Shown here piece by piece: positions 1 to 9,900 of a DNA stretch of 64,000 bases. This stretch comes from Actinomycetota bacterium. Its GTDB lineage: Bacteria > Actinomycetota > Actinomycetes > S36-B12 > CAIYMF01. Every line of letters starts with the position of its first letter. Positions within the stretch are counted from its first letter, which is position 1. The notes under the pieces are model-generated. The model did not search any database, was not told the DNA's origin, and saw only the letters and a list, made by a program, of their open reading frames with translations. The translations under genes were made by a program, and so were the position numbers. The stretch spans positions 33,130 through 97,129 of the forward strand of contig JAPLAU010000034.1 of the NCBI GenBank assembly GCA_026393115.1, given 5' to 3'.

Positions 1-1
1 A

Positions 2-1495
2 TTCGGCCTGATTCGGGTTCGTGACGGCCGCATCTGGACATTGCTCACGACGATGGTCGAACTCAAGGGGTACGAGGAGAAGTCGGGATTCACCCGGCCT
101 CTCGGTGCCAAGCACGGGCGGAACGTCGGAGCGAAGACGTGGAAGGAAGAGCAAGAGGAAGAGCGTGCCTCACTGGGGTACGACACCCAGCCGTACGTGG
201 TGATCATCGGTGGCGGGCAGGGTGCGATTGGTCTCGGCGCGCGGCTTCGCCAACTCGGAGTTCCGACGATCATTGTGGAGAAGAACGACCGGCCAGGTGA
301 TTCATGGCGTAAGCGCTACAAGTCGCTCTGCCTGCACGACCCGGTCTGGTACGACCACATGCCGTACATCGACTTTCCGGCGAACTGGCCGGTGTTTTCG
401 CCGAAGGACAAGATCGGCGATTGGCTTGAGATGTACACGAAGGTGATGGAACTCAACTACTGGACTCGTTCTGAGGTGAAGCACGCCGCGTGGGATGACG
501 CCGCAGGTACCTGGTCGGTGGTCATTGACCGCGATGGCGACGAAGTGGTGCTGCGGCCGACACAGTTGGTGTTCGCGACCGGAATGTCAGCCCAGCCCCA
601 CGTCCCGAACTTCGCGGGTGCCGACACATTCGCCGGTGAGCAGCACCATTCGTCACAGCATCCAGGGCCTGACGGTTATGTCGGCAAGAAGGTTGTGGTG
701 ATTGGCTCCAACAACTCGGCGCATGACATTTGCGCGGCGTTGTTTGAGGCCGGTGTTGACGTCACCATGGTGCAGCGATCGACAACTCACATTGTGAAGT
801 CTGAGTCGCTGATGGAGATTGGGCTCGGTGACCTGTATTCCGAGCGTGCACTTCGCAGCGGAGTGACGACCGCCAAGGCCGACTTGATTTTCGCGTCCCT
901 TCCCTATGCGATTCTCGCCGATTTCCAAAAGCCCGTATACGACAAGATTCGCGAAGTCGATGCCGACTTCTACGCTGACCTTGAGGCGGCCGGATTCCAA
1001 CTCGACTTCGGACCCGACGACTCGGGACTGTTCATGAAGTACCTGCGGCGCGGCTCGGGCTACTACATCGATATTGGCGCCTCGCAGATGATCATCGACG
1101 GCAAGATCACACTGGTGGCAGGTCAGGTCGATCACCTCACGGCCAATGGTGTCGTGCTCGACAACGGCACCGAGGTTCCCGCTGACGTCATCGTGTACGC
1201 CACGGGATACGCCTCGATGAATGGGTGGGTCGCTGACCTCATTGACCGCGATACCGCTGACCGGGTTGGCAAGGTGTGGGGGCTCGGCTCGAACACGCCC
1301 AAGGATCCCGGGCCGTGGGAGGGCGAAGAGCGCAACATGTGGAAGCCGACTCAGGTGCAGAACCTGTGGTTCCACGGTGGCAACTTGCACCAGTCGCGCC
1401 ACTATTCGCAGTTCCTGTCGTTACAGCTCAAGGCACGACTCGAGGGCCTTGCCACGCCGGTGTACGGGCTGCAGGAGGTTCACCACACCTCGTAG
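2..1495 (+). CDS. Flavin-containing monooxygenase-like NAD(P)/FAD oxidoreductase, 5' end outside the window
   Basis: The reading frame is open from base 2, so this is the C-terminal 497 residues of a longer protein. A TTG at 41 is only an internal codon: the residues before it (RVRDGRIWTLLTT) continue a conserved stretch. Family members of about 600 residues carry a SnoaL-like N-terminal domain here, presumably lying to the left. An FAD Rossmann motif GGGQGAIG is at about visible residues 70-77, and an NADPH motif VVVIGSNNSAHD at about 232-243. Between them FAGEQHHSSQH resembles the FMO/BVMO linker signature, and FATGMS is the usual ATG motif. It should hydroxylate or Baeyer-Villiger oxidise a small molecule; the substrate cannot be read from sequence. 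Confidence 0.85.
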   Translation, partial: FGLIRVRDGRIWTLLTTMVELKGYEEKSGFTRPLGAKHGRNVGAKTWKEEQEEERASLGYDTQPYVVIIGGGQGAIGLGARLRQLGVPTIIVEKNDRPGDSWRKRYKSLCLHDPVWYDHMPYIDFPANWPVFSPKDKIGDWLEMYTKVMELNYWTRSEVKHAAWDDAAGTWSVVIDRDGDEVVLRPTQLVFATGMSAQPHVPNFAGADTFAGEQHHSSQHPGPDGYVGKKVVVIGSNNSAHDICAALFEAGVDVTMVQRSTTHIVKSESLMEIGLGDLYSERALRSGVTTAKADLIFASLPYAILADFQKPVYDKIREVDADFYADLEAAGFQLDFGPDDSGLFMKYLRRGSGYYIDIGASQMIIDGKITLVAGQVDHLTANGVVLDNGTEVPADVIVYATGYASMNGWVADLIDRDTADRVGKVWGLGSNTPKDPGPWEGEERNMWKPTQVQNLWFHGGNLHQSRHYSQFLSLQLKARLEGLATPVYGLQEVHHTS

Positions 1496-1537
1496 TACTA
1501 AGAGGAAGGGCAACACATTGGCCGTACACTCATCGGT

Positions 1538-2524
1538 ATGGCCTATGAATTTCTCGAAGGCGTTGACCTGCTACCTCAGATACCCGGCGCCTCGGCTCCG
1601 TCAATCGCGGGGTTACGGGCGTTCGTCGCTGTGGCCGAGCTCGGTCACTTCGGTGACGCGGCGGCAGCGGCTCGGGTGAGCCAGCCGGCACTGTCGCAGG
1701 CGTTGGCTGCGCTAGAACGCAATCTGGGTGTGGCATTGATTGAGCGCACGACGCGACGAGTACTGGTGACTCCCGATGGTCAAAGGCTGCTCCCTGCTGC
1801 GCGGGCGTCACTGGAGTCTCTCGATGCTCTGGCATTGCTTGCTGACTCCGACCGAGAGCCTCTGGCGGGCCTAGTGCGCATCGGAGTGATTCCGACTGTC
1901 GCGCCGTACTTGGCGCCCCCCATGCTGCGCACCCTGCAGAAGGCGGTGCCGGCGATGCTTCCTGAGATTCATGAAGACCAGACCGCGCGGCTGCTTGAGG
2001 CGCTCTCGACTGGTGCGATTGACGTCGCGATTCTGGCGCTGCCCGTGGGGGCGGCAGGCGTGGCAGAAGTGCCGCTCTATGACGAGGACTTCGTGCTGGC
2101 GGTGCCTGCTGGCCATCCGCTGGCGGGGGGTGAGGCGATTCCATTGACATCGCTGGTCGAAACCCGGTTGCTACTTCTCGACGAAGGTCACTGCCTTCGT
2201 GATCAGGCCTTGGAAGTGTGTGGAACTGTCGGTGCGCGTGAGGCGGGATCGGCGCGGGCGGCGAGTTTGTCGACCATTGTGCGGCTGGTCGAGGCAGGAC
2301 TCGGCACCACCTTGCTGCCGGCGACTGCCGTTCGCGCTGAGGGATCCGCGGAATTGGGATTCGCGCGATTCCGATCGCCAGCTCCGGGCCGCCATATTGG
2401 TGTGGTGTATCGCGCATCCAGTCCCCGTGCGCACGAGTGGAATCTATTGGCCAGCCACGTGAGGGCCGCCGTCTCGGGAGTGGCCGAGTGGTCCGGCGGT
2501 GTGCGAGTGAGTGGTGCTCGTTAG
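1538..2524 (+). CDS. oxyR: OxyR-type LysR hydrogen peroxide regulator
   Basis: This 328-residue LysR-family regulator has its winged HTH at about residues 25-80 (SQPALSQALAALE) and a periplasmic-binding-like sensor domain after that. The sensor contains EGHCLRDQALEVC, the OxyR redox signature, with Cys219 and Cys228 nine residues apart as in the E. coli C199/C208 pair. It should therefore form a disulfide on peroxide exposure and activate peroxidase genes, none of which lie in this window. The start is supported by a -10-like TACACT at 1525-1530 ending 7 nt before the ATG, which suggests a leaderless transcript. The N-terminus is about 20 residues longer than in typical LysR proteins. Confidence 0.9.
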   Translation: MAYEFLEGVDLLPQIPGASAPSIAGLRAFVAVAELGHFGDAAAAARVSQPALSQALAALERNLGVALIERTTRRVLVTPDGQRLLPAARASLESLDALALLADSDREPLAGLVRIGVIPTVAPYLAPPMLRTLQKAVPAMLPEIHEDQTARLLEALSTGAIDVAILALPVGAAGVAEVPLYDEDFVLAVPAGHPLAGGEAIPLTSLVETRLLLLDEGHCLRDQALEVCGTVGAREAGSARAASLSTIVRLVEAGLGTTLLPATAVRAEGSAELGFARFRSPAPGRHIGVVYRASSPRAHEWNLLASHVRAAVSGVAEWSGGVRVSGAR

Positions 2525-2643
2525 CGCAGAGTTGCGAAGGGTTCGCAGGTGCGAGCGGGTATTCGCCCCCGACGTGGGGAACACGAGCACGCGTGACAGG
2601 GTTGTGACTACATCCCGCTACATTGACTTCCCTGGAGAATGCC

Positions 2644-3834
2644 GTGTCCCTTCCGCCTCTCGTTGAGCCCGCGGACTCGCTCACAGTTGAGGAAGTCCGC
2701 CGCTACAGCCGCCACCTGATCATTCCTGACGTGGGGATGAGTGGGCAGAAGCGGCTGAAGAACGCCAAGGTGCTGTGTGTCGGCGCGGGCGGACTCGGAT
2801 CACCGTCGCTCATGTACCTCGCTGCTGCGGGCGTGGGCACGCTGGGCATCGTCGAATTCGACGTGGTCGACGAGAGTAATTTGCAGCGGCAGATCATCCA
2901 CGGTCAGTCAGATATCGGACGCAGTAAAGCCGAAAGTGCCCGCGATACGGTGCGCGAAATCAATCCGCTGATCACGGTGAATCTTCACGAAGAGCGCCTC
3001 GACAGCAGCAACGTCATGGAGTTGTTCGCGCAATACGACCTCATCGTCGACGGAACCGACAACTTTGCCACGCGCTACTTGGTCAATGACGCGTGTGTGT
3101 TGCTCAACAAGCCTTACATCTGGGGTTCGATCTATCGCTTCGATGGTCAGGCCAGCGTCTTCTGGAGCGAGTACGGACCCTGCTACCGCTGCCTTTACCC
3201 TGAGCCGCCGCCGCCCGGAATGGTGCCGTCGTGTGCTGAGGGCGGTGTTCTCGGCGTGCTCTGCGGAACCATCGGATCGATTCAGGTCACCGAGGCGATC
3301 AAGGTGCTCACCGGAATTGGCGAGCCGCTCGTCGGATCGCTCATGGTGTACGACGCCCTCGACATGGTGTTCCGCAAGGTGCGAGTGCGTAAGGATCCTG
3401 ACTGCGCGATTTGCGGCGATCACCCCACGGTTACTGAGTTGATCGACTACGAGGCCTTCTGCGGCACGATCAGCGATGCCGCCGCCGAGGCCGCCCACGA
3501 TTCCACAATTTCTGTGGTGACGTTGCGCGACATGCTCGACGCTCGTGAGCGCGGTGAAGACGATTTCGAGTTGATCGATGTTCGTGAGCCACACGAGTAC
3601 GAAATCGTGTCGATTCCGGGTTCGGTGCTGATTCCGAAGGGCAAGTTCCTTGATGGTTCAGCCCTGGCCGACCTGCCGAGTGACAAGCGCGTTGTTCTCT
3701 ACTGCAAGGTCGGTGGCCGGTCGGCCGAGGCGCTCGCAGTGGTGAAGGGCGCCGGATTCTCTGACGCCATTCACGTGGGCGGCGGCGTCGTTGCGTGGGT
3801 CAACCAGATTGAGCCCGACAAACCCAACTACTAA
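2644..3834 (+). CDS. moeZ: MoeZ: adenylyltransferase/sulfurtransferase (MoeB-rhodanese fusion)
   Basis: An N-terminal ThiF/MoeB E1-like domain carries the ATP-binding GAGGLGSP near residues 43-50, two zinc CxxC pairs (CYRC and CAIC) and a Cys in LGVLCGTIGS. It is fused to a C-terminal rhodanese domain (about 285-395) whose active Cys lies in LYCKVGGRS near residue 354. In actinobacteria this fusion adenylates and thiolates sulfur-carrier proteins such as MoaD and CysO. The GTG at 2644 is chosen over an upstream TTG at 2623 because GGAG at 2634-2637 is correctly spaced and the resulting N-terminus MSLPPLVEPA resembles mycobacterial MoeZ. It is the first member of the block syntenic with M. tuberculosis. 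Confidence 0.93.
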   Translation: MSLPPLVEPADSLTVEEVRRYSRHLIIPDVGMSGQKRLKNAKVLCVGAGGLGSPSLMYLAAAGVGTLGIVEFDVVDESNLQRQIIHGQSDIGRSKAESARDTVREINPLITVNLHEERLDSSNVMELFAQYDLIVDGTDNFATRYLVNDACVLLNKPYIWGSIYRFDGQASVFWSEYGPCYRCLYPEPPPPGMVPSCAEGGVLGVLCGTIGSIQVTEAIKVLTGIGEPLVGSLMVYDALDMVFRKVRVRKDPDCAICGDHPTVTELIDYEAFCGTISDAAAEAAHDSTISVVTLRDMLDARERGEDDFELIDVREPHEYEIVSIPGSVLIPKGKFLDGSALADLPSDKRVVLYCKVGGRSAEALAVVKGAGFSDAIHVGGGVVAWVNQIEPDKPNY

Positions 3835-3838
3835 GTCG

Positions 3839-4063
3839 CTACTCCGGCGGGAATGTTCCGGGGTCGGTGAAGGCCACTCGCTTGTGGCTGCCGTCGCAGA
3901 AGGGCTTGTCCTGGGATTCACCGCAGCGACAGAGCCAGAAATGCCCCTCGGTCGCAATCACTTCGCCGTTGGCGTCGTGCAGCACGACGTCGCCAGAGAC
4001 CTGATACGGGCCATTGCGGCCAACCTTGACGACCGGCATCTCATTCGGGGTGGACTCGCTCAT
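3839..4063 (-). CDS. CDGSH iron-sulfur domain protein
   Basis: This 74-residue protein is essentially one CDGSH domain: LCRCGESQDKPFCDGSH supplies Cys45, Cys47, Cys56 and His60, the 3Cys-1His ligands of a 2Fe-2S cluster. No membrane anchor is visible, unlike eukaryotic mitoNEET. The ATG at 4063 is preceded by AAGGAG, and a longer in-frame start at 4099 lacks such support. It is convergent with moeZ, with only 4 bp between the stop codons. A role in redox or cluster transfer is inferred from the family; no partner is visible. Confidence 0.88.
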   Translation of the reverse strand: MSESTPNEMPVVKVGRNGPYQVSGDVVLHDANGEVIATEGHFWLCRCGESQDKPFCDGSHKRVAFTDPGTFPPE

Positions 4064-4126
4064 TGACAGCTCCTTGAATCGGTGACACCACTCAACCACA
4101 CCTGCTGACGCATGCGCATTTTGTCG

Positions 4127-4186
4127 GCGAGTCCATCAGGTAGTGGCACTAAAACGCCGGATAACGCTGCTAAGTGATGAACTCGC
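4127..4186 (-). repeat. Hairpin repeat copy 1 downstream of the LPG-TM gene
   Basis: On the minus strand the element begins GCGAGTTCATCACTTA and ends TGATGGACTCGC, and these ends pair as a 12-bp stem closed by one G-T wobble. It starts 40 nt past the stop of the minus-strand gene ending at 4226. A second copy with the same ends and a different loop lies at 39019-39079, 39 nt past another minus-strand stop. It is probably a transcription terminator or REP-like element. Confidence 0.6.
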
Positions 4187-4225
4187 GGAGAGAGTAATGG
4201 GCTTGCAGGGGTTGGGGCGGGCGGA

Positions 4226-6601
4226 TCAGAGGGCGTCGTGTTTGGTGAGCCACTGGAACGATAGCCAGCCTGGAATTGTGGGTAGCCAGAAGGTCAGCAG
4301 GCGGAAGAGCAGCACGCTGGACAGCGCGATACCGGCATCGACGCCCACGCCGACCAGACCGGCCGTCATCACGGCCTCGACGGCACCCACGCCACCTGGC
4401 GTCGGTGCGGCCTGTCCCAAAGTCGAACCCGCGAGATACACCAGTGCAATCGCCCACAGACTGCTGGCAGTGCCGCCGAATGCGTAGACCGAGGCGACGA
4501 GGCAGGCGCAGAAGGCGATGTTGAGAATGAGGATGCCGCCGATTCCGACGGCGAGCTTCGCGGGGCGCTGTGCCACTGCCACCAATCGCGGACCCACCCG
4601 TTGCAACATCGGCTTACCTCGGCTGAACAGCCAGCGTCGAACCGGTGGAAGCGGAAGCACCACGACTAGGCAGAGTGCGAGCGCGGCCACGACGATGATG
4701 GCTTCTCGGGGCGGATCAAAAGCGAAATCATGCTGCGAGCCAGCGAGAACGCCGGCGATGAAGAGCAGTGAAATGTGAACGAAGAACGCAATGATCTGCG
4801 ACACGCCCACACTGGCTCCGGCGACAGCAGGATGCACACCCGACTGCTGGAGATAGCGCACGTTGACGGCAACGGTTCCGAGAGTGGGCGGCGTGACGAG
4901 CGTGGCGAAACCAGCGGCAAGTTGGGCGAGGAAGGTGCGAAGGAGGGAGAGTTTTTCAAGAACAAACCCCTGCAACGCCATCGCGGCACCGACGAACGTG
5001 AGCGCCGAAAGAATGGCCGCGATACCGACCCACGTCCAGTTGGCGTCTCGGAACAACTGCAGCAGGTCAACTTGGGCGAGCTGTCCCAGCAAGATGTAGG
5101 CGGCCACGAGCCCAGCCACGATGGTGAGCAGCGTGCGTGGTTTGACGCGTTCAACCGAGATTTGCTCAACCTCACCTTCGGGGGTGATGTCGATCAACGC
5201 CTCGCGCAGTGCCTTGAGGAGTGACTTGTCGCGTCGCACCACTCGGCGTGTTTCGGACGAAAACGCGACCGGCTGCATTACCGGAAGCGCGCGCGCGATG
5301 CGCGCATCACCCAGCACTTCGCGTGCCATTGCGACGGCGCGCGCGGGCGAACTCACCGATGCGGTGGTCGCCAGCAACTCGGCAAGATCAATGCGTTCCT
5401 GCAGATCGCTCATGGCAACGATGCCCGATCCGAGATCAAGGAGCCAGACCTGACCTTCGGGGTCACGCAGAAGGTGGTCGGAGGACAGTGCGCGATGACA
5501 GATGCGGTGATCGTGCAGTGTGCGCAGGGCTTCCCACGCACCGCGCACATCGGAATCGGTGACCTCGATCAGGTCGAAGGCCTGCCCCTCGATGTGGTCG
5601 TAGGCAAGGATCGCTGCGTCAGCGCCGATTTCGGACACCACCCGCAGGTGTGGGGTGGGTGCTCCGACGGACTCGCCGGCGTAGGCCATCAATGCCGCGC
5701 GCTCAAGGGTGCGGCGCATCGACAATCCGCCGTACGCCTCGTCATCGCGCAAACGCACCGTGCGCCACGCCCGACTTAACAGGCCGGCCCCTTCGAGGTC
5801 GCGGTCAAGCACCACCACCTGCAGTCGCTGGCCATGATCGGTGGTCGCGCTGTAACGCCGGCCTTCGCTGGTGATGCGGGTAGCACGCAGAACGGTAACC
5901 GGCAGCCCGGCGCGTTCGAGTGCGGCAGCAACCTCAACTCCTGGAGGTCGGGTTGTGGGAGTACCGAGTGCATAGCGGGCGAGGAGGCCGATGGCCCAGC
6001 CAATCAGCACCGTGAGTAGGAGACCGGTAAGGGTGAACGCCCCATTGATCACGAGCGAAACGAACGTCGCAGCGATGACGACGGCCGAAAGAATGCTCCA
6101 GCGTGCCCGTTCAATCACTCGAGCGGTCGAACAGAACGCAACGATGCCGGCGAGTAGCGGGTAGAACGGGTTTTGATCGCGGGTGGCATCACCGTTAACG
6201 GCACGCCAGAGACCGTCGGGGGCGTACTTTTCAGCCGCCCACGCCAGTACCGTGACCACGATGATCGACACCACCGCTGCGCCGAGTGCATCGATGAGCT
6301 GGCGGCCGCGGCGGCGCACGAGCAGGTCGACGGCCACCACGACCGGCAGGATCAGGATTCCGAGGCCGGAGACCAGCGACAGTGGCAGGAGCAGCCATCC
6401 GGGTAGCTTCTGGAGGGCGTCGGCGACGTCAGTGCCGATGCCATTCGCGGTGTTCGAGGCGAAGTAGGCAATGGCGAGGACCGCGAGGGACACGAGGATA
6501 ACCAGCACGAAGCGCACGAGGTCGGCCGGCCGACGAACGCTTTTGGAAACGACGCCGTCTTCAATCACGAGGGTGCGCGCGATCTCCTGCGGCGCATCCA
6601 T
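4226..6601 (-). CDS. Membrane pseudokinase fused to LPG-synthase transmembrane domain
   Basis: This is a 791-residue protein in three parts. Residues 1-240 contain several hydrophobic segments (for example 29-48 and 69-93). Residues about 250-410 look like a degenerate kinase fold: HRALSSDHLL near 365 sits where HRD...N is expected and LLDLGSG near 387 replaces DFG. From about 490 to the end is a multi-pass domain of the lysylphosphatidylglycerol-synthase membrane family (TIGR00374/UPF0104-like). No soluble aminoacyl-transferase domain of MprF type is present, so lipid lysinylation is unlikely. A flippase-like or envelope role is only inference. It is divergent from the atl gene, 44 bp away. 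Confidence 0.75.
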   Translation of the reverse strand: MDAPQEIARTLVIEDGVVSKSVRRPADLVRFVLVILVSLAVLAIAYFASNTANGIGTDVADALQKLPGWLLLPLSLVSGLGILILPVVVAVDLLVRRRGRQLIDALGAAVVSIIVVTVLAWAAEKYAPDGLWRAVNGDATRDQNPFYPLLAGIVAFCSTARVIERARWSILSAVVIAATFVSLVINGAFTLTGLLLTVLIGWAIGLLARYALGTPTTRPPGVEVAAALERAGLPVTVLRATRITSEGRRYSATTDHGQRLQVVVLDRDLEGAGLLSRAWRTVRLRDDEAYGGLSMRRTLERAALMAYAGESVGAPTPHLRVVSEIGADAAILAYDHIEGQAFDLIEVTDSDVRGAWEALRTLHDHRICHRALSSDHLLRDPEGQVWLLDLGSGIVAMSDLQERIDLAELLATTASVSSPARAVAMAREVLGDARIARALPVMQPVAFSSETRRVVRRDKSLLKALREALIDITPEGEVEQISVERVKPRTLLTIVAGLVAAYILLGQLAQVDLLQLFRDANWTWVGIAAILSALTFVGAAMALQGFVLEKLSLLRTFLAQLAAGFATLVTPPTLGTVAVNVRYLQQSGVHPAVAGASVGVSQIIAFFVHISLLFIAGVLAGSQHDFAFDPPREAIIVVAALALCLVVVLPLPPVRRWLFSRGKPMLQRVGPRLVAVAQRPAKLAVGIGGILILNIAFCACLVASVYAFGGTASSLWAIALVYLAGSTLGQAAPTPGGVGAVEAVMTAGLVGVGVDAGIALSSVLLFRLLTFWLPTIPGWLSFQWLTKHDAL

Positions 6602-6645
6602 CCCTGCATCATCGCAGTACGACCCGAGGGGGCAGGATTCGACAC

Positions 6646-6939
6646 GTGCTGCCTAGCCCATTCGCGGAGCGTGTGCTCGATCTCGTCGACACGATTCCGC
6701 CCGGCCGTGTGCTGGCCTATTCCGATGTGGCCGCCATGCTGGGCGAGGGTGGCGCGCGGGCTGTGGGCACGGTCATGGCTCGCTTCGGCTCGGGAGTTGC
6801 CTGGCACCGGGTGGTGCGAGCGGATGGGCGACCGGCCGCGGGGCATGAGCAGGAGGCACTTCGACGTCTTGAGGCGGAGGGCGCTTTCCTGCGCGGGACC
6901 CGGGTCGACATGGCTCGCTCTCGGTGGGACGGCCGGTAG
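6646..6939 (+). CDS. atl: Alkyltransferase-like (ATL) DNA-binding protein
   Basis: This 97-residue protein matches the DNA-binding domain of O6-alkylguanine-DNA alkyltransferases (PPGRVLAYSDVAAMLG, RAVGTVM). The active-site PCHR motif is replaced by AWHRVV: Trp53 stands where the alkyl-acceptor Cys should be. That substitution defines ATL proteins, which bind O6-alkylguanine without repairing it and hand the lesion to nucleotide excision repair. The start is GTG at 6646. M. tuberculosis has an MGMT-like gene at the same place (Rv3204). The gene precedes adnA on the same strand by 39 bp. Confidence 0.88.
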   Translation: MLPSPFAERVLDLVDTIPPGRVLAYSDVAAMLGEGGARAVGTVMARFGSGVAWHRVVRADGRPAAGHEQEALRRLEAEGAFLRGTRVDMARSRWDGR

Positions 6940-6978
6940 AAGGCCGTCACGTCAGACCCCTATGTACATAATCGGCAG

Positions 6979-9900
6979 GTGACAGTGCACTGGTCGCTCG
7001 ACCGCACGCCGCCGGCCTCCGCCGAGGCGCCCGAACTCGATGGCGACCAGCAACTCGTGCAGTCCCATCGGGCCGGTCCACTCTTAGTGCTTGCCGGACC
7101 CGGAACTGGGAAGACCACCACCATCGTCGAGTCGGTCATCAGTCGACTCACCGATCCACACGAAGCCATCCGGCCTGACGAGGTGCTGGTGTTGACCTTT
7201 GGTCGTAGGGCGGCCGGTGAATTGCGTACGCGCATCACTGCCCGCGCAGGTGGGGGAGCGGTTCCGCTCATCGCCACCTTTCATTCCTTTGCCTACGGAC
7301 TGATGCGTCAGTTTGCTGACCCGGAGGCGTTTCGTTCTCCGCCACGACTTCTCAGTGGGCCCGAGCAGCAAGCCCGAATTCGCGAATTGCTCGCTGGCAG
7401 CGTGCAGCAGGGCTCGGTTTCCTGGCCCGCCGAACTCGTTGAGGCGCTGCCCACGCGAGGATTCGCCGAAGAGGTGCGAGCTCTCATCGCTCGCGTGCGT
7501 GGGCTGGGTCTTGAGCCAGCCGACTTGCAGTGGCTCGGTGAACGCGAAGGTGACGGCACGTGGCGGTCGGTCGGGCAGTTTGCCGATGAATACCTCGAAG
7601 TCAGCGATGCCGAGAACGTGCTCGACTACACCGAGGTCATGCTGCGCGCTGTTCTTGTGGCAGAGCAGCACCCTGAGATTCGCAGTCGTTACCGTGCGGT
7701 GTTTGTCGATGAGTATCAGGACACCGATCCGATTCAGGTCCGACTGCTGCAGGCGCTGGTTACCGCGCAGACCTCGCTGGTGGTTGTCGGCGATCCCGAT
7801 CAGGCGATCTATTCGTTTCGTGGTGCCGATGTCGGCGGCCTACTGAGGTTTCGCAGCGACTTTGCCACCCCTGAGGGCGCTGAGGTGCCGGTGGTGGTTC
7901 TGGGTCACACGCGGCGCTTCGGCCCGGTCATCCGCGCTGCTGCCAGTGCCGTTATCGGAAGTCGCGCCCCGAATGGCCTGCGTTCTGAACACATTCATCG
8001 GTTGCGTGGTCCGCAGTGCGATCCCGCATCCCCGCCCGGTTCGGTCGAGGCAGTCGTCTGCGACGACGAACGGGTGCAGGCCGATTTCATCGCCGACGTC
8101 CTTCGCCGGGCGGTGCTCGAGCAGTCCGAGACTGAGGTGCCCTTGACCTGGAGTGACATGGCCGTGTTGGTGCGGTCAGGCACTCAGCAGATTCCCGCAC
8201 TGCGTCGCGCACTTGTGGCCGCCGGTGTTCCTGTGGAGGTTGCGGGCGATGAATTGCCGTTGGCGCGTGAGCCTGCGGTCATTCCACTGCTGATGGCGGC
8301 CGACGTGGTGGCCGATCGTCGCTCGCTCACTCCCGACGTAGCGCAATCGCTTCTGACCTCCCCGCTCGGTGGCGTCGATGCCGCCGACCTGCGCCGCATG
8401 GTGCGAACTCTCCGGCGACGCGAGCGCGATGAGCGAATCCGTGAGCCGGCTGCACTGGGCATTCCACCAGAACGTCCTCGGCCGTCTGTCGATGTCCTCG
8501 TTGACCTGCTCGCCGACCCCCACGCGGTCGACGCGATCGATCCGGGTGCTCTCGACGACGCGGTGCGAGGCACGCGACGGCTTGCCCGCCTGCTGGCGGC
8601 CGCGGGTGAGTTACTCCATGAAGGTGCGTCACCCGCCGACGTGCTGTGGATGTTGTTCTCTGGCACGCCCTGGCCCCGACGCCTTGAGCAGGCGGCGCTC
8701 TCGGCCGGTCGGGCCAGCCGTCGGGCCAATGCTGATCTCGACGCGATCGTGGCGCTATTCGATGAAGCCGAGCGTGCAGTGGCTCGACACGACCGCTTTG
8801 TCGGACTAGCGAATTTCATTGACGAATTGCAGTCTCAGGAAATCCCGGCAAGCGGACTGCGCGAGTCGCCGCTGCGCAACGATGCGGTGCGGTTGCTTAC
8901 GGCACACCGATCCAAAGGACTCGAGTGGCGTCTGGTGGTCGTCGCGGGAGTGCAGGAAGAAACCTGGCCCGATGTGCGTCGCCGATCCTCACTCCTCGAC
9001 GCCGAGACGTTGACCTGTGATTCGGCTGGTTACCCTGCGGTGTCTGACGCTCCAACCCTCAACGAACTCCTTGCCGAAGAACGCCGGCTCTTTTACGTAG
9101 CCTGCACTCGAGCACGCGAACGGCTCATTGTCACCGCAGTGAGTAGTCCCGACGACGAAGCCGGAGCGCAACCATCGCGCTTCCTATCCGATCTGTCGGT
9201 GCCCATCCGCCAGGTCGGTCGGTCCGCAGCGCCGGGAGGCGATTCGGTAGCCGCGCGAGCGTTGACCCTTGACTCCCTCGTCGCTGAACTTCGTTCCGTC
9301 CTCACCGACCAGACATCGCGCATGTCGGTGCGTGAAGCGGCAGCTGCCCGACTGGCGGTGCTTGCTGACTGGCGAACGGCAGACGGGGCAGTCGTCGCTC
9401 CCGCCGCCGATCCCGGCCGTTGGTGGGGATTACTTGATCGCACCGACCCCGGTGTTCCGATGCTCGACCCCGAGCGGCCGGTGCCACTGTCAGGAAGTTC
9501 GCTGACCGCCATCGATACCTGCCCACTGCGGTGGTTTCTCGAACATGAAGCTCGAGCTCGCTCGCAAACATCGACGGCGATGGGATTCGGAACCCTCGTG
9601 CATGCTGTCGCCGACCTCGTGGCGCGCAATGAAGTTGAAGCCGACCTTGAGGTGCTCGACGGCCTGCTCGGCAGAGTGTGGTCGCAACTGGGATTTGAGG
9701 CACCGTGGTATAGCCGCATCGAGCGCGCGAATGCCCGCGAGGCACTCACGCGTTTTCTGCACTGGCACGGTGCCCGCCAAGGTGCGCTGCTCGGAAGCGA
9801 AGTCAGTTTCGCCACACCACTGACGGTGCGCGGAGCGCACGGTGATGTCGCCGTCGTGCTGCGCGGGTCGATGGACGTGGTTGAGATTCGCGTCGATGGC

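Noticed and set aside
653..1402. 249-residue ORF antisense to the monooxygenase
   Set aside because: It has no family-like motifs and overlaps a well-supported gene.
41..1495. Monooxygenase gene starting at TTG 41
   Set aside because: The frame is open to the window edge and the residues before 41 read as a continuing conserved protein, so the real start is outside.
4226..6601. MprF-type lysylphosphatidylglycerol synthase
   Set aside because: Only the membrane domain is present; the catalytic tRNA-dependent transferase domain is absent.
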